From Lagopus muta (taxonomy: Eukaryota > Chordata > Aves > Galliformes > Phasianidae), in NCBI RefSeq assembly GCF_023343835.1, contig NC_064435.1, positions 71,558,134 to 71,622,133 on the forward strand: a stretch of 64,000 nt of DNA, written 5' to 3'. The notes below the pieces were generated by a model that was not told the origin of the DNA, ran no database searches, and worked only from the letters and a program-made list of their open reading frames with translations. A program made the position numbers and the translations under genes. Below are positions 24,020 to 34,639 of this stretch, in pieces (positions within the stretch are counted from its first letter, which is position 1; each line of letters begins with the position of its first letter).

Positions 24020-24260
24020 CCATGTGACACCGAGCGCCCGGCCCGGCCGGGATGGGAAGGAGAGGGGGAAGGAGAGCAGTTTCTCTGTACACCGCGTGAG
24101 TCTGCAGAAAAGCCGCTGTCACGGGACTGACTCTTGCTTCATTGGGGTTTCTGGCGGATCTCGGGTTTGTAGCTGATAGCATCCTCGAGGGAAGCATGTG
24201 TGCAGCCAAAGCTGTTCTCGCACAGGCAGAGCGGGAGCTGAAGCCGTCCTGCCAAGGAGT
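24020..24260 (+). promoter_or_regulatory. probable OTULIN promoter / CpG-rich first-exon region
   Basis: The only clearly CpG-rich stretch in the OTULINL-OTULIN interval: 'gagcgcccggcccggccggg' at about 24031 followed by a G/A-rich run. A consensus donor GTGAGT begins at 24096, so a non-coding first exon could end at 24095. Placed 0.2-0.45 kb before the first OTULIN coding candidate. No TATA box is seen. This is inference from base composition and position. Confidence 0.45.
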
Positions 24261-24471
24261 GTTTGACAGCAGCTGGGCTGCTGTGTTACCTCAGCAAGTG
24301 CTTCTAGGGCTTGTTCCTGCTTTTGGGTAATTAAAGGAACCTCTGAATGCCCAGAAGGCAGCTATTGAAATACCGTGCCTTCCTTAAAAATGTGATGTTG
24401 TTCTTCCGTGAGAGAGTCACAGAGTCACCTACTCCTGCATTCTTCAAAGCCAGGATAGCTTTCAGGAGTGG

Positions 24472-24785
24472 ATGAGAGAACCGCACGGCCTTCCTGTGGG
24501 TGCAGCACAGACACAGAAGAAAGCAAGGATTGCAATGCAGGGGATGAAGCACGAAAAGGAAGCTGGTGTTCCTTCTAATGAGCTGGGCTCAGCAGACACA
24601 GTCACTGAGCAGAAGGAGCAACCTGCAGAGGAAATGAGAGAAGAAAATCTATGCAGAAGTATTGGGGGACCTGAGGGGAGAAATAGGATTAAATCACTTG
24701 CGACACATGATGATGATCCTAGAGATTGTGAAATATATTTGTCTGTGTCTGACAATCCTTCAGCAATGGAGACACCTGTGGACAG
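24472..24785 (+). CDS. OTULIN: OTULIN putative first coding exon
   Basis: An open frame of 104 codons ends at a consensus donor (GACAG|gtaagg). The frame is open upstream to a TGA near 24409. It is acidic, Glu/Ser-rich and without a recognised domain; I cannot align it to the human N-terminus. The ATG at 24472 has a poor initiation context; those at 24535 and 24544 have a purine at -3. Its exit phase fits the acceptor at 25961. It could be the true N-terminus or a partly untranslated exon. Confidence 0.5.
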
Positions 24786-27700
24786 GTAAGGATTTATTTT
24801 TTTTATAGAGAAACTTTTTCTTTTGGAAAGAGGTGCTTTCAATATGTATAAACTATGCTAGAACTCACTCTTGTTGTTGGGTACCAAGTTGTTATTTTAT
24901 CATAGTGTTTTCAAGGTATATATTCTTCAAAGTAGATATTCTTGAAATTCTTCACAAACCCCGATGTATCTTAGTTTCTGGTGTGAAATAAGATCAGGTG
25001 TGGAAATTAAGATTTGTCCAATGCCCCAGTAATTAGGGTAAGGACTTGGGATATGCTTCTCTGAAACATTTCAGCAGGCTGTATTCTCTTATGGGGAACT
25101 GTGTTTAGTATTTACCACGTTGTTTCTCTCTTTAATTCATACTTCAGTATTGTTAGAAATTGAATCTCAAGCATCTGCTTGAAACTTGAGTAACTACTAA
25201 ACTATGGTTTCCTACAACTTTACTACAGATGACAGTTTCCTTGTATTAGCCTGTCATTGACTTTATATTAAACGTTTTTGGTCAAGTGCTGGACTGGGCT
25301 GCCCAGGGAGGTTGTGGGGTCACCATCCCTGGAGTTCAAGAAATGGTTAGATGTTGTACTGAGGGACACGGTTTAGTGGGAATACTGGTGGTAGATGGAT
25401 GATTGGACTGCATGATCTTGGAAGTCTCTTTCAACCCTGGTGATTTTATGATTCTATGATTTTTCTTGTTCTCAAGGGAAATATATGCAAATGGGTTAGC
25501 AATGTTACTTCTTATTTCTTCTTAAGAAAGCAGATTTGGATGTAGATGAGTGTAATTTAATTACCACCTGGCTGCACAGAGCCCTGCCTTGCAGTTTCCG
25601 TAGCTGCTTGTCCTCTTCCAGTCATATGAGATGAGTGAGATCACTGGTTGTTGCTCAACACCAGTAGAATATAGACTTAAAGCTTTGGTGAGTAACGTGT
25701 TTTTAGTTGTGTGCACAGATATAGCATTTATGTATATATGACAGAGCATTGTGGCTTTTATCTTTCACAAATCTGTCCTTTCAAAATTACAAAGAGACTC
25801 TAGTGCTCTGTAGACCCCATACTGCTGGCAGAAGTCCAGGCAGCTTCATTACTAACATTGGTGTCATAGTGAAGTGTTTAATGAAAATGTATAAGATGGA
25901 AATCAAATCAAACAGCTGAAAAGATTAATGACAATTATTTGTACTGTTCCATAATGTGCAGTGTAGTGAGGAGGACATTTGCTGTGAAGCAGAAGAGAGA
26001 GAAGATGCTGCACACTTGCAAGACAAGCTCTTCAGGTATGTTTGAACTTTGTGGTATTTAAAAAATGGTATTACAATTAATTGTATATTTCTGTTTGCTT
26101 GCCATTTTTGAAGCATGTAGTTCCTTCCCCACCAATAGCTCTGTAGCAGCTCTGTTGTTGTACAGCCAGTCTCTTTTGGCACCAAAGTGACTTTAATGTG
26201 ATAGCATGTGTTCAGAAGTGCAAGTTAAAATGTTTTTTTTTCTATGCTGTTGTATGTTCTGTTTCATGTTTTTTGTCAGTGTAATTTGCAAATTCTATAT
26301 TGACAGAATATAAATTAAGTGTTGCGCCTGAAATGGATATCCTGGAGTATTGTGAAAAGGAATGGAGAGGAAATACACCAGTAGCAAAAAGGATGAGAAA
26401 GGTATATTTTCTACTTTCTGACTTCACTGGGCTTTTTATTTCTGTGTTTCATAAGTGGCTTTCTACACAAAAGGTCTTTAAAACAGGAAAGGTAATAGCA
26501 ATATTTTTCAGTGTCGTGTCTTTGAAGTGGCTGGTAACTGCATGATAGTTTTGGTCATACTTATTAAGAATGAATGTTCAGTAAGGCTACTTGTGACAGG
26601 CTACGATTTTTGTTTATTGCTCTTCTTTGTGACTGTTTTCAATTTAAATTCGATTTATTTCCATAAAATAGTAACCCTAAGGGCTATTGAAATGGCAGAC
26701 CAGGTGGCCAAACTTTTATTTTTTTTGCTTTTGTTTTTTAGAAGGAAGTTAACTGAAGTAGGTGAATCACTTGATTTTTAAGATGGAGAGCTTTGTTGGG
26801 TAGGATCAGTTTTGTTTTGCTTTTAATTTTTTTTTCCTGATACTTATTTTCTGTACGTTTTTTGACAAGTTTTCTTATATTAATGTTGAGCGACAGCAGT
26901 AGAAAGTGAAGTAGAGATTGATTTGGGCGTTCTTTATTTTAAATTGTGTTGGAGAAAAAAAATAGTGGTATGCACAAACATCTTGTTAGACGAGCTGAAT
27001 AAACATACTAAGCTTCAGAAGCTCAATTTCAGCATTGCTTCTTCTGTTACAAGTGTTTGTATGGGAACAGCAAAGAGGGGACAAATGTGATGAGACATCA
27101 GAAACTTCTGTTTAAATGCAAAATTTCCCCTGAGACATAAATAAGCTGCATGTGACAAGTATTGGGTAAATGGCATAAACTATTGCTAGAACTTCTTGTT
27201 GTAATCATGCTGTACTTTTAGGTGTGTTTGCGTTTTGTTTCAAACCTAAGTGTGCTGGCTACCTACATTCCAAAGATATTTCTGTTGTGTAGTCAGACAG
27301 TCACAGACAGTTACCTACTTCAGTTCCATTGGTTTCTTGTTTGTTATTTAGCAGAACTATGGAAGTTTTGTTTTTGTAAGGCAAAATTCATGACATGAAG
27401 TCATACATACTTCCAAATCATTTGATTGATCAAACCTTTCTTTGTTTTTGAGAGAGCTTTATCATTAGATGCTGATGTTCCAATTCCTTTATGATACTGG
27501 TGCCTTGAAACATCTCACTCCTTTGAAATGATTTATTAATGCTTTTGTGTTATTTGGATTTTTAATTTTCCTAGGGATATGAAGCAGTTGCACAGAAGTT
27601 TGCATCCATAAGGCAAGTACGAGGTGATAACTACTGTGCTCTCAGAGCGACTCTGTTCCAGGCACTAAGTCAAGCTACTCAGTTACCGCGCTGGATGCAG

Positions 27701-30700
27701 AGTGAGGATTTTACTGCGGTATGTGTCAAATAGGTCTTCTGACAGTAGACATTGTCTCTAGCCTATTGGGTGATTTTGTGGTCTCACTTCTCTGTTACAT
27801 GCTCACATATCAATATCTCTTGAATTAAGAAGCAGTAGTGTTCTGTTGCATTGTAGGTTTACAGTGATGGCTCCAACTTGGAATTGAGTCCACATCTCTG
27901 TAGTTCCTAGTTTATAATGTGTAAATGTTCTTGTACTGACTGTAACATTGCCAGTAGAGAGAACATAGTGCTAATTCGGAGTCCTTGTAAAATGAAAACT
28001 GGTTGGTCATGGCTGACAGTACATATGCTGCTCTAGTCAAATGGTTTACTTAATATGAAGCACAAACTACTGCACAAGTTCTAATGGCAAAATGAGTTAA
28101 TAAATGAGAGCCCAGAACTGCACATACAATTGGTGGTGTGTCCTTCAAGAGGAATGTGAAAGCTCTTAAGTGAGCAGACATAGCTGTAGCATGGAAGCAG
28201 TAGAAAACCTGTAGCATGTGAGCGGGTCTTATACTAGAGTGTCATCTGCTGCATCAACTGATCTTCAGGTTGTATTCTTTCTAAGAAACTTTGTTCCCTA
28301 GTTCAGGGAGTTCTCTGGAAAGAAAACACAGTTTTTGTGTTCTGGGCTAAGCAGTTAGTGCTTCACCAAGAAATGTGTTTGGTCTGGTGGATATGGCATC
28401 TTTCATTGCTGCTTCCGTTGGTTCCAGGAAACTTTCAGACACAGTCACTGCTGTCTGCTGCTGGACTTTAAAAACAAGTCTTGAGTAATTTAAACTTCTT
28501 TTTCTCTTGCTTTATATCAGGGGATAGTAGTAGACCAGTGCTCTGACTGTGAGATGGCAAACCTCCGTGTCCAGAGAGGCTGTGGATGCCCCATTCCTGG
28601 ATTCATTCAAGGCCAGGCTGGATGTGGCTCTGGCAGCCTAGTCTGGTGGTTGGTGACCCTGCACACAGCAGGGGGTTGAAACTAGATGATCTTTGAAGTC
28701 CTTTTCAACCTAGGCCATTTTATGATTCTATGATAGGATGATACGATTCTATGAAATATTACCCAGCCAGGTGTGTTCAGTTATGGTCATAGTATGACAT
28801 GTTCAGAAAAATACAAGGAATCATGTTAAGATGATGAACAATAAAAATATAATAATAATAACATGCAGTTCTTTCTTTCAGGATTTCTTAATTCAGCTGA
28901 CTTTTCTTCCTCTGTTAACTTCCAGCTTCCTGAGAACTTGTTAAGCAAATATGACTGGATCAAGCAGTGGCAGCTAAAACAGAGACCAAGGAGAAAGACG
29001 GGAGAAATAAGTGATGAAATAAAAGAATATTTATTGCTACTAAAGAAGAAGGTTAGAAAAGTATTTGTTTGGTTTTGGTCTTTGTCAAATGGGAAAAATG
29101 ACAAATAATTTTGAGTAGGGATGCTGTCACTAGTGAAGCAAAACATTTACCTGTGTATACTGCAAAATATCAAAGACAGACTGGTCTTCACCGTTTGCTT
29201 TGGCCCAATGCTGGAATTCATATATATGCACCTGTGCAGAAGATTGTTAAAGATTCTATGAAGAAATCAGTGTAATAGAGTAACATTTTGCTTCTGTTAT
29301 TTTTTGTGTTTGTATGAAGAAGCGATGTATATTACCATTAAGTCTTGTTGCTGCTTTGAACAGCTCATGGAAAGAAAAAAACCCGCAGAATAATGCTGAA
29401 GTAATTTCAAAGGAGTAGTTTTTGTTTGTTTTTTGTGCTTTAACCTAGAATGAAAACAGGGCATAACAGTTTTCCAGAGAATTACACATCTACTTTGCTG
29501 TATTCCCCCTTCCCTTGCTCCTGAGAAACTGCAATCAGAGGCTACCTGTACTGCCTACCCCCAGCTACCAAAACAACATGGCCAAATAAGCACAATACAG
29601 ACAGACATTCTAAATAACTGAAATATAAAGAATGTGAAGGTTGTGGATGCCCCATCCCTGGAGGTGTTCAAGGCCAGTTGGATGGGAGACTGGGCAGACT
29701 GGTCTAGTATTATTTATGGAGGTTGGTAGCCCTGCCTGCAGCAGGAGGTTGGAGCTTGATGATCCTTGAGGTCCCTTCCAACCCAAGCCATTCTATGATT
29801 CTATGAAGGACACAGGAAACAAAGCCCGTTACCTTTCTCCTATGACAGCATGTTTTGTCACCTTGTAACTATTTCCAGCATCCCCCTATTTTGCTTTTGT
29901 TGAGGACCAGCTAAAGCAAAATCAGACTAACCCAGCATGACCTTGGCAGAGCAACAGCTGTGGGTATACTGTAGTGTTTCTAATAATGTCAAAGCCTTTC
30001 CCAAGTTAAATTCAGAGTACCTGTGCTGAACATCTGACAATTCATGAGTTTTGCAACTCCTGCACAGTGATGGCTATTGATATGTGTTGTACATTGTTTT
30101 TGTTTAACAGTGGAAGTGTGTAAGTGACATCAAATGTTCTGCTGAGAAACAAGAAGCTTGTGATGAACTGTTTAAAAACGAAGAGGAGGAGTACAGTCTG
30201 TATGAAGCTCTGAAATTCTTGATGCTTAACACTGCCATTCAGTTATACAATGATGAGAAAAATGGAAGGAGAGTTCCCATCTTCTCATGGCTACTGTTTG
30301 TTCGTGATACATCTAGCAACCCTTGTCAGTTAATGCATAATCACCTGAATCAAATAGGTCACAGTGGAGGCCTTGAGCAGGTAAGGAGAGATTGTTCCTA
30401 CAGCACTTGGGGGTTTTTTGCTTGGAGTTCTCAGTTTCAAGGGGCTTAAGAAATCATCCAGCTTTTGTTAGTCTGTCAGAACTTAATGTAGCCTGGTCTT
30501 TCATTGGGAAAAATTATAGTAGAACTACTTGTACTAAAAAATCTTCCTTATAAACACTAATTTTGTGTGGCGGATAACATTTGGGTACCATTCTTTGGAA
30601 ATAAGGTATTCTTTGGATAGTAGCAATTGTCCTAGTGTTAACAGTTAAGACACTATAATAATATGATAAATTCTACCACTCAGAGAGATAAGGTGATTCT

Positions 30701-31808
30701 GTGTAGTACATGTACTTGCTGAATTCTGACAATGATTGCCTTGTATGTTGTAGAAACTTACATAAAAGATCCCAAACAAAACCTAGCAGGTTGAGATGAA
30801 TAGTTCTAAAGATTGTAGGTAACATCAGTTTAAAAAATTGATACAGTAGTGCAGTTATACTCAGTAGTTTAAAGACACTAAAAGCACAGAAGTATTATGT
30901 TTGGTTCATGTTTATTGGCTAGTAACTAGCATAGATGAGACAGACTACTGTTAAATTAGCTGATTTGTTGTAAAGGTGAAGCTGCAGTGTTTTTTCTTAG
31001 CAGTGACCGTTCTTCTGACAAGTTTGGTCAGTAAATAATGTTACATATTTTCACACTGACTAAACTTATTTCTTTTGGTGATGCTTGCTGTAAATTGCTA
31101 TTTAGAACATGCTTGTCACTGTAGTAGACAAAATGAAGAAACTGGAAAAATCTTCTCAAGTCCATTTGATATGTACAGGCTTTGTAAGGGCTTTCTGTCT
31201 GCAGCTGATTGGTTAGAAGGTCAGAGTACTCACAGAAAGAGGAAGGATCACTGCCTGAAACTGCTCTTTGTCTGGTTTGGTGACTTAATGGGATGAACAT
31301 TGATATGAAAGTACATCTTTCCTACCTGCTTGTGGCAGTAGGGAAGTGAGGTTCTCTGAACAGACCACCATTTCCTAAGGAGCAGTATCTTACTATGCCA
31401 TTTCTGCAACCAAAGAGCATGGCATCTTCGAGCTATTTATGCAGCAAGTCATGGATGGTTTTAAGCATCAAGGTACTGCATGTATATACATTCACATTTT
31501 ATCAGTCATGTTTTTTTATTAAAAGTAACATCCAATTGGTATTTCTATAAGAAATACCTTGTAGAAGGCACATTAAATTTTACAAGTTCTATTTCTGCTT
31601 TGTTCCAATATAGGTGGAAATGTTTCTCCTTGCTTATGCTCTGCAGTACACCATCCAGGTGTATCGACTGTATAAGTGTAGTACTGATGAATTCATCACA
31701 TTTTATCCCAATGATCCTGATGAAGACTGGCCTGTGGTGACTCTCGTAACTGAAGATGACAGACATTATAACATTCTGGTCAGAATGTGCCAAGAAACAA
31801 TGCTATAA
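24472..31808 (+). CDS. OTULIN: OTULIN (FAM105B), linear-ubiquitin-specific deubiquitinase; gene span
   Basis: Exons 24472-24785, 25962-26035, 26307-26401, 27575-27718, 28926-29051, 30111-30380 and 31614-31808 join in phase into about 405 codons (human 352). OTULIN cleaves Met1-linked ubiquitin chains made by the LUBAC complex and restrains NF-kB signalling in the cytosol. From [10 protein letters not shown] onward the protein aligns with human. The nucleophile region is RGDNYCALR (human Asp126, Cys129), and the C-terminal DDRHYNI keeps His339 and Asn341, so the enzyme should be active. The last four residues ETML keep the class I PDZ-binding pattern of human ETSL, the known SNX27-binding tail. 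The first two coding exons are poorly matched to human and the start is uncertain (in-frame ATGs at 24472, 24535, 24544). The human HOIP-binding PIM (DMYRAADE) is not recognisable in the in-phase reading. Confidence 0.93.
25280..25460 (+). repeat. CR1 3'-end fragment
   Basis: 'ggactgggctgcccagggag', 'caccatccctggagttcaag' and 'ttcaaccctggtgattttat' with the terminal 'gattctatga'. Lies in the first coding intron of OTULIN. Confidence 0.85.
25962..26035 (+). CDS. OTULIN: OTULIN coding exon 2 (uncertain frame)
   Basis: The donor is CAG|gtatgt. Two acceptors stand 5 nt apart: 'gtgcag' (exon from 25962) and 'gtgtag' (exon from 25967). With 25962 the frame is open from the previous exon into the next one (residues ending KTSSSE before YKLSV). 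With 25967 the frame starts [10 protein letters not shown], reminiscent of human EEDMYRAADE, but it leaves in the wrong phase and stops (TAA) within two codons of the next exon. Confidence 0.55.
26307..26401 (+). CDS. OTULIN: OTULIN exon, start of conserved OTU region
   Basis: The acceptor is 'tatattgacag' and the donor 'gtatat'. It encodes [19 protein letters not shown] and [12 protein letters not shown], matching human [20 protein letters not shown]. Confidence 0.93.
27575..27718 (+). CDS. OTULIN: OTULIN exon with catalytic Asp and Cys
   Basis: The acceptor is 'attttcctag' and the donor 'gtatgt'; 144 nt, phase 0. It encodes [14 protein letters not shown] then [19 protein letters not shown]. 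Cys in NYC is the nucleophile (human Cys129). Confidence 0.97.
28565..28757 (+). repeat. CR1 3'-end fragment
   Basis: 'ggatgccccattcctggatt', 'caaggccaggctggatgtgg' and 'ttttatgattctatgatagg' mark a CR1 3' end, with the short terminal repeat present about twice. It ends about 170 bp before the next OTULIN exon. Confidence 0.85.
28926..29051 (+). CDS. OTULIN: OTULIN exon
   Basis: The acceptor is 'taacttccag' and the donor 'gttaga'; 126 nt, phase 0. It encodes [18 protein letters not shown], then a basic stretch and [12 protein letters not shown], matching human LPEKLISKYNWIKQWKLG. Confidence 0.95.
29638..29806 (+). repeat. CR1 3'-end fragment
   Basis: 'tgtggatgccccatccctgg', 'aggtgttcaaggccagttgg' and 'cttccaacccaagccattct' followed by 'atgattctatga'. 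Well preserved, in an OTULIN intron. Confidence 0.9.
30111..30380 (+). CDS. OTULIN: OTULIN exon, OTU domain core
   Basis: The acceptor is 'tttgtttaacag' and the donor 'gtaagg'; 270 nt, phase 0. It encodes [14 protein letters not shown], then [15 protein letters not shown] and [20 protein letters not shown], ending SGGLEQ. Matches human OTULIN and its paralogous OTULINL exon. Confidence 0.96.
31614..31808 (+). CDS. OTULIN: OTULIN last coding exon
   Basis: The acceptor is 'gttccaatatag'; stop TAA at 31806-31808. It encodes [19 protein letters not shown], then [17 protein letters not shown] with the catalytic His and Asn, and the PDZ-binding end CQETML. Confidence 0.96.
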   Translation: MEMFLLAYALQYTIQVYRLYKCSTDEFITFYPNDPDEDWPVVTLVTEDDRHYNILVRMCQETML

Positions 31809-34035
31809 AGGGGATTTTGAACAGACACACCTGTGCTTATGGAGGTTTCCAGTGCTATTTTGAAACAGCATGATGATGAAACAGGTGTTATTAACCTTGC
31901 AACGACTTGAAATTCTTGTTTTAGAAGTTTGCATCTGGACTAAAATATCAAACAGGTTCTGTCTCAAGCATAATTCAAAAGTTTTGCAACTGTGGCTTCT
32001 GTTACTGATGTAAAATAACAAGTGGGAACATTTTCAATCTTTTTCTTTTAAGAGCTTGCTCTGAAATTCAAAAACTATAGATACTATTCTTTTAAGAAGT
32101 GATGATCTTCTGTAAGATGGGAGCTGTCTTGTGCCCTCTAAAATAATGAGATACTGATGAATTCAAATTTCTAGAAAAGTGTCCTAACAGATCTTTGTCT
32201 GCCTGCACACAAGCAATTTGTGTAAATCAAGGTCTGAGTAATTTAATGTCTACCTTGTGTTTAATGGTGCGAGAGAGGTACTTAAAAGTTTTCTATTGCT
32301 CTAGACCTGAGTGTCTAATTTAGAAGCCAGGCATCCGTTACACTGAAAGTGAAGAGTTCTTCCCCTTCTGACCTCTGGAAAAGATTATGACAAAAGGCAT
32401 TGGCAGTAAAGGAGTACAAATCTCATTTGTTAGCAAGTCACAAATTCAAAACCTGCACAAAATCAACTTCAGTTGTAGTAGCTGATATGAGATGACCACG
32501 TGCACGCAAACTCCATGGCTGTTAACATTACTGTTTCTGTAACGTTAAGCTTTGCCAGTAACTGCTGTGGAGAACACAGCACAAGTAGATGACAGTAAAT
32601 TTATGGTGGAACTCCTCTGCTCTTGGGGGGGGAGCATGTAGGTGGCTCTGTGTTTCTGCTTAGGAATATTCAAAGTTGTTTAAACAGAAAAACTAAAGGG
32701 GGCAGTGCTGGCATACCTAAACACAACGGAAGAAAGCCTTCACCTCAGTGGAAGTATGACCTACAGATGATTCTCCAAACAAGAGTGGTGAAAATTTCCA
32801 TATATTTGGAGCTGTGTAATACTGAAGGCTTTTTAAGGGCTAGGTTTAAAGAGTTAATTAATACCTATCTTCCATTCGCCCCGGTGAAAGCATACAGCAG
32901 AATTTCTTCATACGAAGGAAAACAGTGGCCCAGATGATCTTGGGACTTGCTGGGCTTTGCATTGTTACATGTGGTAATGGTTGGTTGGCTGTGGATAGAG
33001 CTTAGAGAAGTGGAGCAGCGAGCAGGGTGGAGTATTGGGGCTTGGTGCAGCTCTGAGAAGCTGGTGCTGAAACCAGCCCCACAGTGCCTGTGGGAGCTCA
33101 CCCAGAGCTGGGCTGCCTGGGGAAATGCAGGTGTGTTCAGTTCAGGAGCATAATGCATGCAGATCGTTGAGTCAACACAGACAAAATCCAGGCCAAGTTT
33201 GTTTCTGCAGGACAGCAACAGCCCTACCACACATTTGGGAGAGAAGATGTAACTCATTTTGAACTGGGATGGTAATACAGCAAAACATCCCCATGTAGTT
33301 GTTAAGGGAGGTGGGGAGAGGGAGCTCTTGCATTGCATATCAGGTGCATAGCTCTCAACCCTAATACTTGGGTCAGTTGTGCATCCTGTTGTCATAAGAC
33401 CGTGACTGGCCTTGGTTCCACCAGTATTTTAGTTGGCAGGAAAGGACTGAAAATGTTTTAAGATGGCCAAGTGTTCTTTAAGAATGCTCCCTTTTTTGGT
33501 AATGGTGGAAACCCATGGTGAGCACATTCTGGAAGCTTTCCACTAGATGAATCATTGTACTGTGGCATCGACTAATACGCTTTAAATCAGACAGACGCAA
33601 AGGTTGTTTTCATTTACACATTTGTTGAGGAAAATCAGAATCTGAGAAATGAAGAGGAAACTTAATTCCAGCAAACTAAAAGTGGAGCAGGGGCTGGTTA
33701 GCACAGCTTCTTGGAGGAATGAGTCCATTTCTGAATTGGAGCTGATGAGGTGCCCTTATCCTGACTTCTCTTCAAGATGATAGGGTGCAAAAAACAAAGC
33801 AAACAACAACCAGAAACCAAGAAACCCACCAACAACCAAAACAAAAACAACAAAAACTCAACCGTGAAGAGGGATTACAATTACAATTACACACACAAAA
33901 AAATTCAGTAATCTTGTTACTTATTTTAAAATTCCTGTATCAAGATACAAAACACAGCTGCATTTTTTTCTCCACTTGCAGAACTATATTTAGCCAGTGT
34001 CTCAAAATGAAGACAGTTATTTGACACAGATTTAA
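31809..34035. other. OTULIN 3' UTR and downstream intergenic DNA
   Basis: Begins as the OTULIN 3' UTR. I see no canonical AATAAA in about 2 kb after the stop, only variants such as AATAAT near 32143. An A/C-rich stretch (33785-33870) is present. No further exon is recognised. Confidence 0.4.
33785..33870. repeat. A/C-rich low-complexity tract
   Basis: Irregular CAAA/CAAC units ('aaacaacaaccagaaacc'). Low complexity without a recognisable element. Confidence 0.6.
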
Positions 34036-34118
34036 GACAGTTCAAGGTATGTTGGATGATGCCCTAGGCAGCCTGATCCAGCGGGTAGCAGCCCTGCAGG
34101 GAGTTGAAGCTGGGTGGG
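34036..34118 (+). repeat. CR1 fragment, left part of an interrupted copy
   Basis: 'tgttggatgatgccctaggc', 'agcctgatccagcgggtagc' and 'agccctgcagggagttgaag' are CR1. The copy stops at GGTGGG and resumes with GTGGGCTTTAAGG at 34454, so it is split by the element at 34119-34453. Confidence 0.82.
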
Positions 34119-34453
34119 TGAAATGCTGCATAGTGATGAAAACTAGAGTGATAGTAGCAGTGGGGCAAAGTCTTTGCCTGCAGCAAGTGAGGACAAGCCC
34201 AAACACAGACAGCTGTGGATGCAAAAACAAAGGAGGGGGAGGGGAAAAAAAAAATGCTGCTTACCTTCAAAAGACCTCAGGTACACAAAGATCTCTAGCA
34301 AGATACCCCTGCCTCTACTACCAACCCCTAAATGAGGCTCTACCCGTTCACTCAGGTACATTGCATGCAGCTGAGCTCCCCTGGGTTGACCCCACCTTCC
34401 CACCAGGTGCTCAACCACTGGTTCAGGCCATGACTTAGCATTTTTCCACTACA
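34119..34453 (-). mobile_element. solo LTR-like element, copy 2, inserted into a CR1
   Basis: This 335-bp unit is homologous to 20814-21166. It begins TGAAATG and ends CACTACA on + (TG..CA) and is flanked by GTGGG on both sides (34114-34118 and 34454-34458). The two CR1 halves join cleanly once the unit and one GTGGG are ignored, which fixes both boundaries. Minus-strand reading frames of the two copies share the words EHLVGR, GAQLHA and ILLEI. Compared with copy 1 it lacks a block around 21035-21065. No family name is claimed. Confidence 0.85.
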
Positions 34454-34495
34454 GTGGGCTTTAAGGTTCTTTCCAACTCAAACCATTCTGTAATT
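34454..34495 (+). repeat. CR1 fragment, right part of the interrupted copy
   Basis: 'gtgggctttaaggttctttc' and 'caactcaaaccattctgtaa' are the CR1 3' end that completes the left part. Confidence 0.85.
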
Positions 34496-34639
34496 GTTTT
34501 GGGGGTAGTTTACTTTCCTAACACAAAGATGAGGCTAAACAAGGTTCAAGAATGATGTAGGTGGAGAAATAGTGAGGTTGGACTCTCAGACTGTTCAACA
34601 GCAGATCAAATCACTTTTAGAATGTGTAAATCTAATAAT

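Noticed and set aside
26527-26781. 84-codon ORF with hydrophobic and basic parts after OTULIN exon 26307-26401
   Set aside because: AT-rich intron sequence with no splice support and no match to OTULIN, whose next exon begins at 27575.
30219-30449. ORF starting inside an OTULIN exon and running into the intron
   Set aside because: It is the OTULIN exon read through its donor at 30380, not a separate gene.
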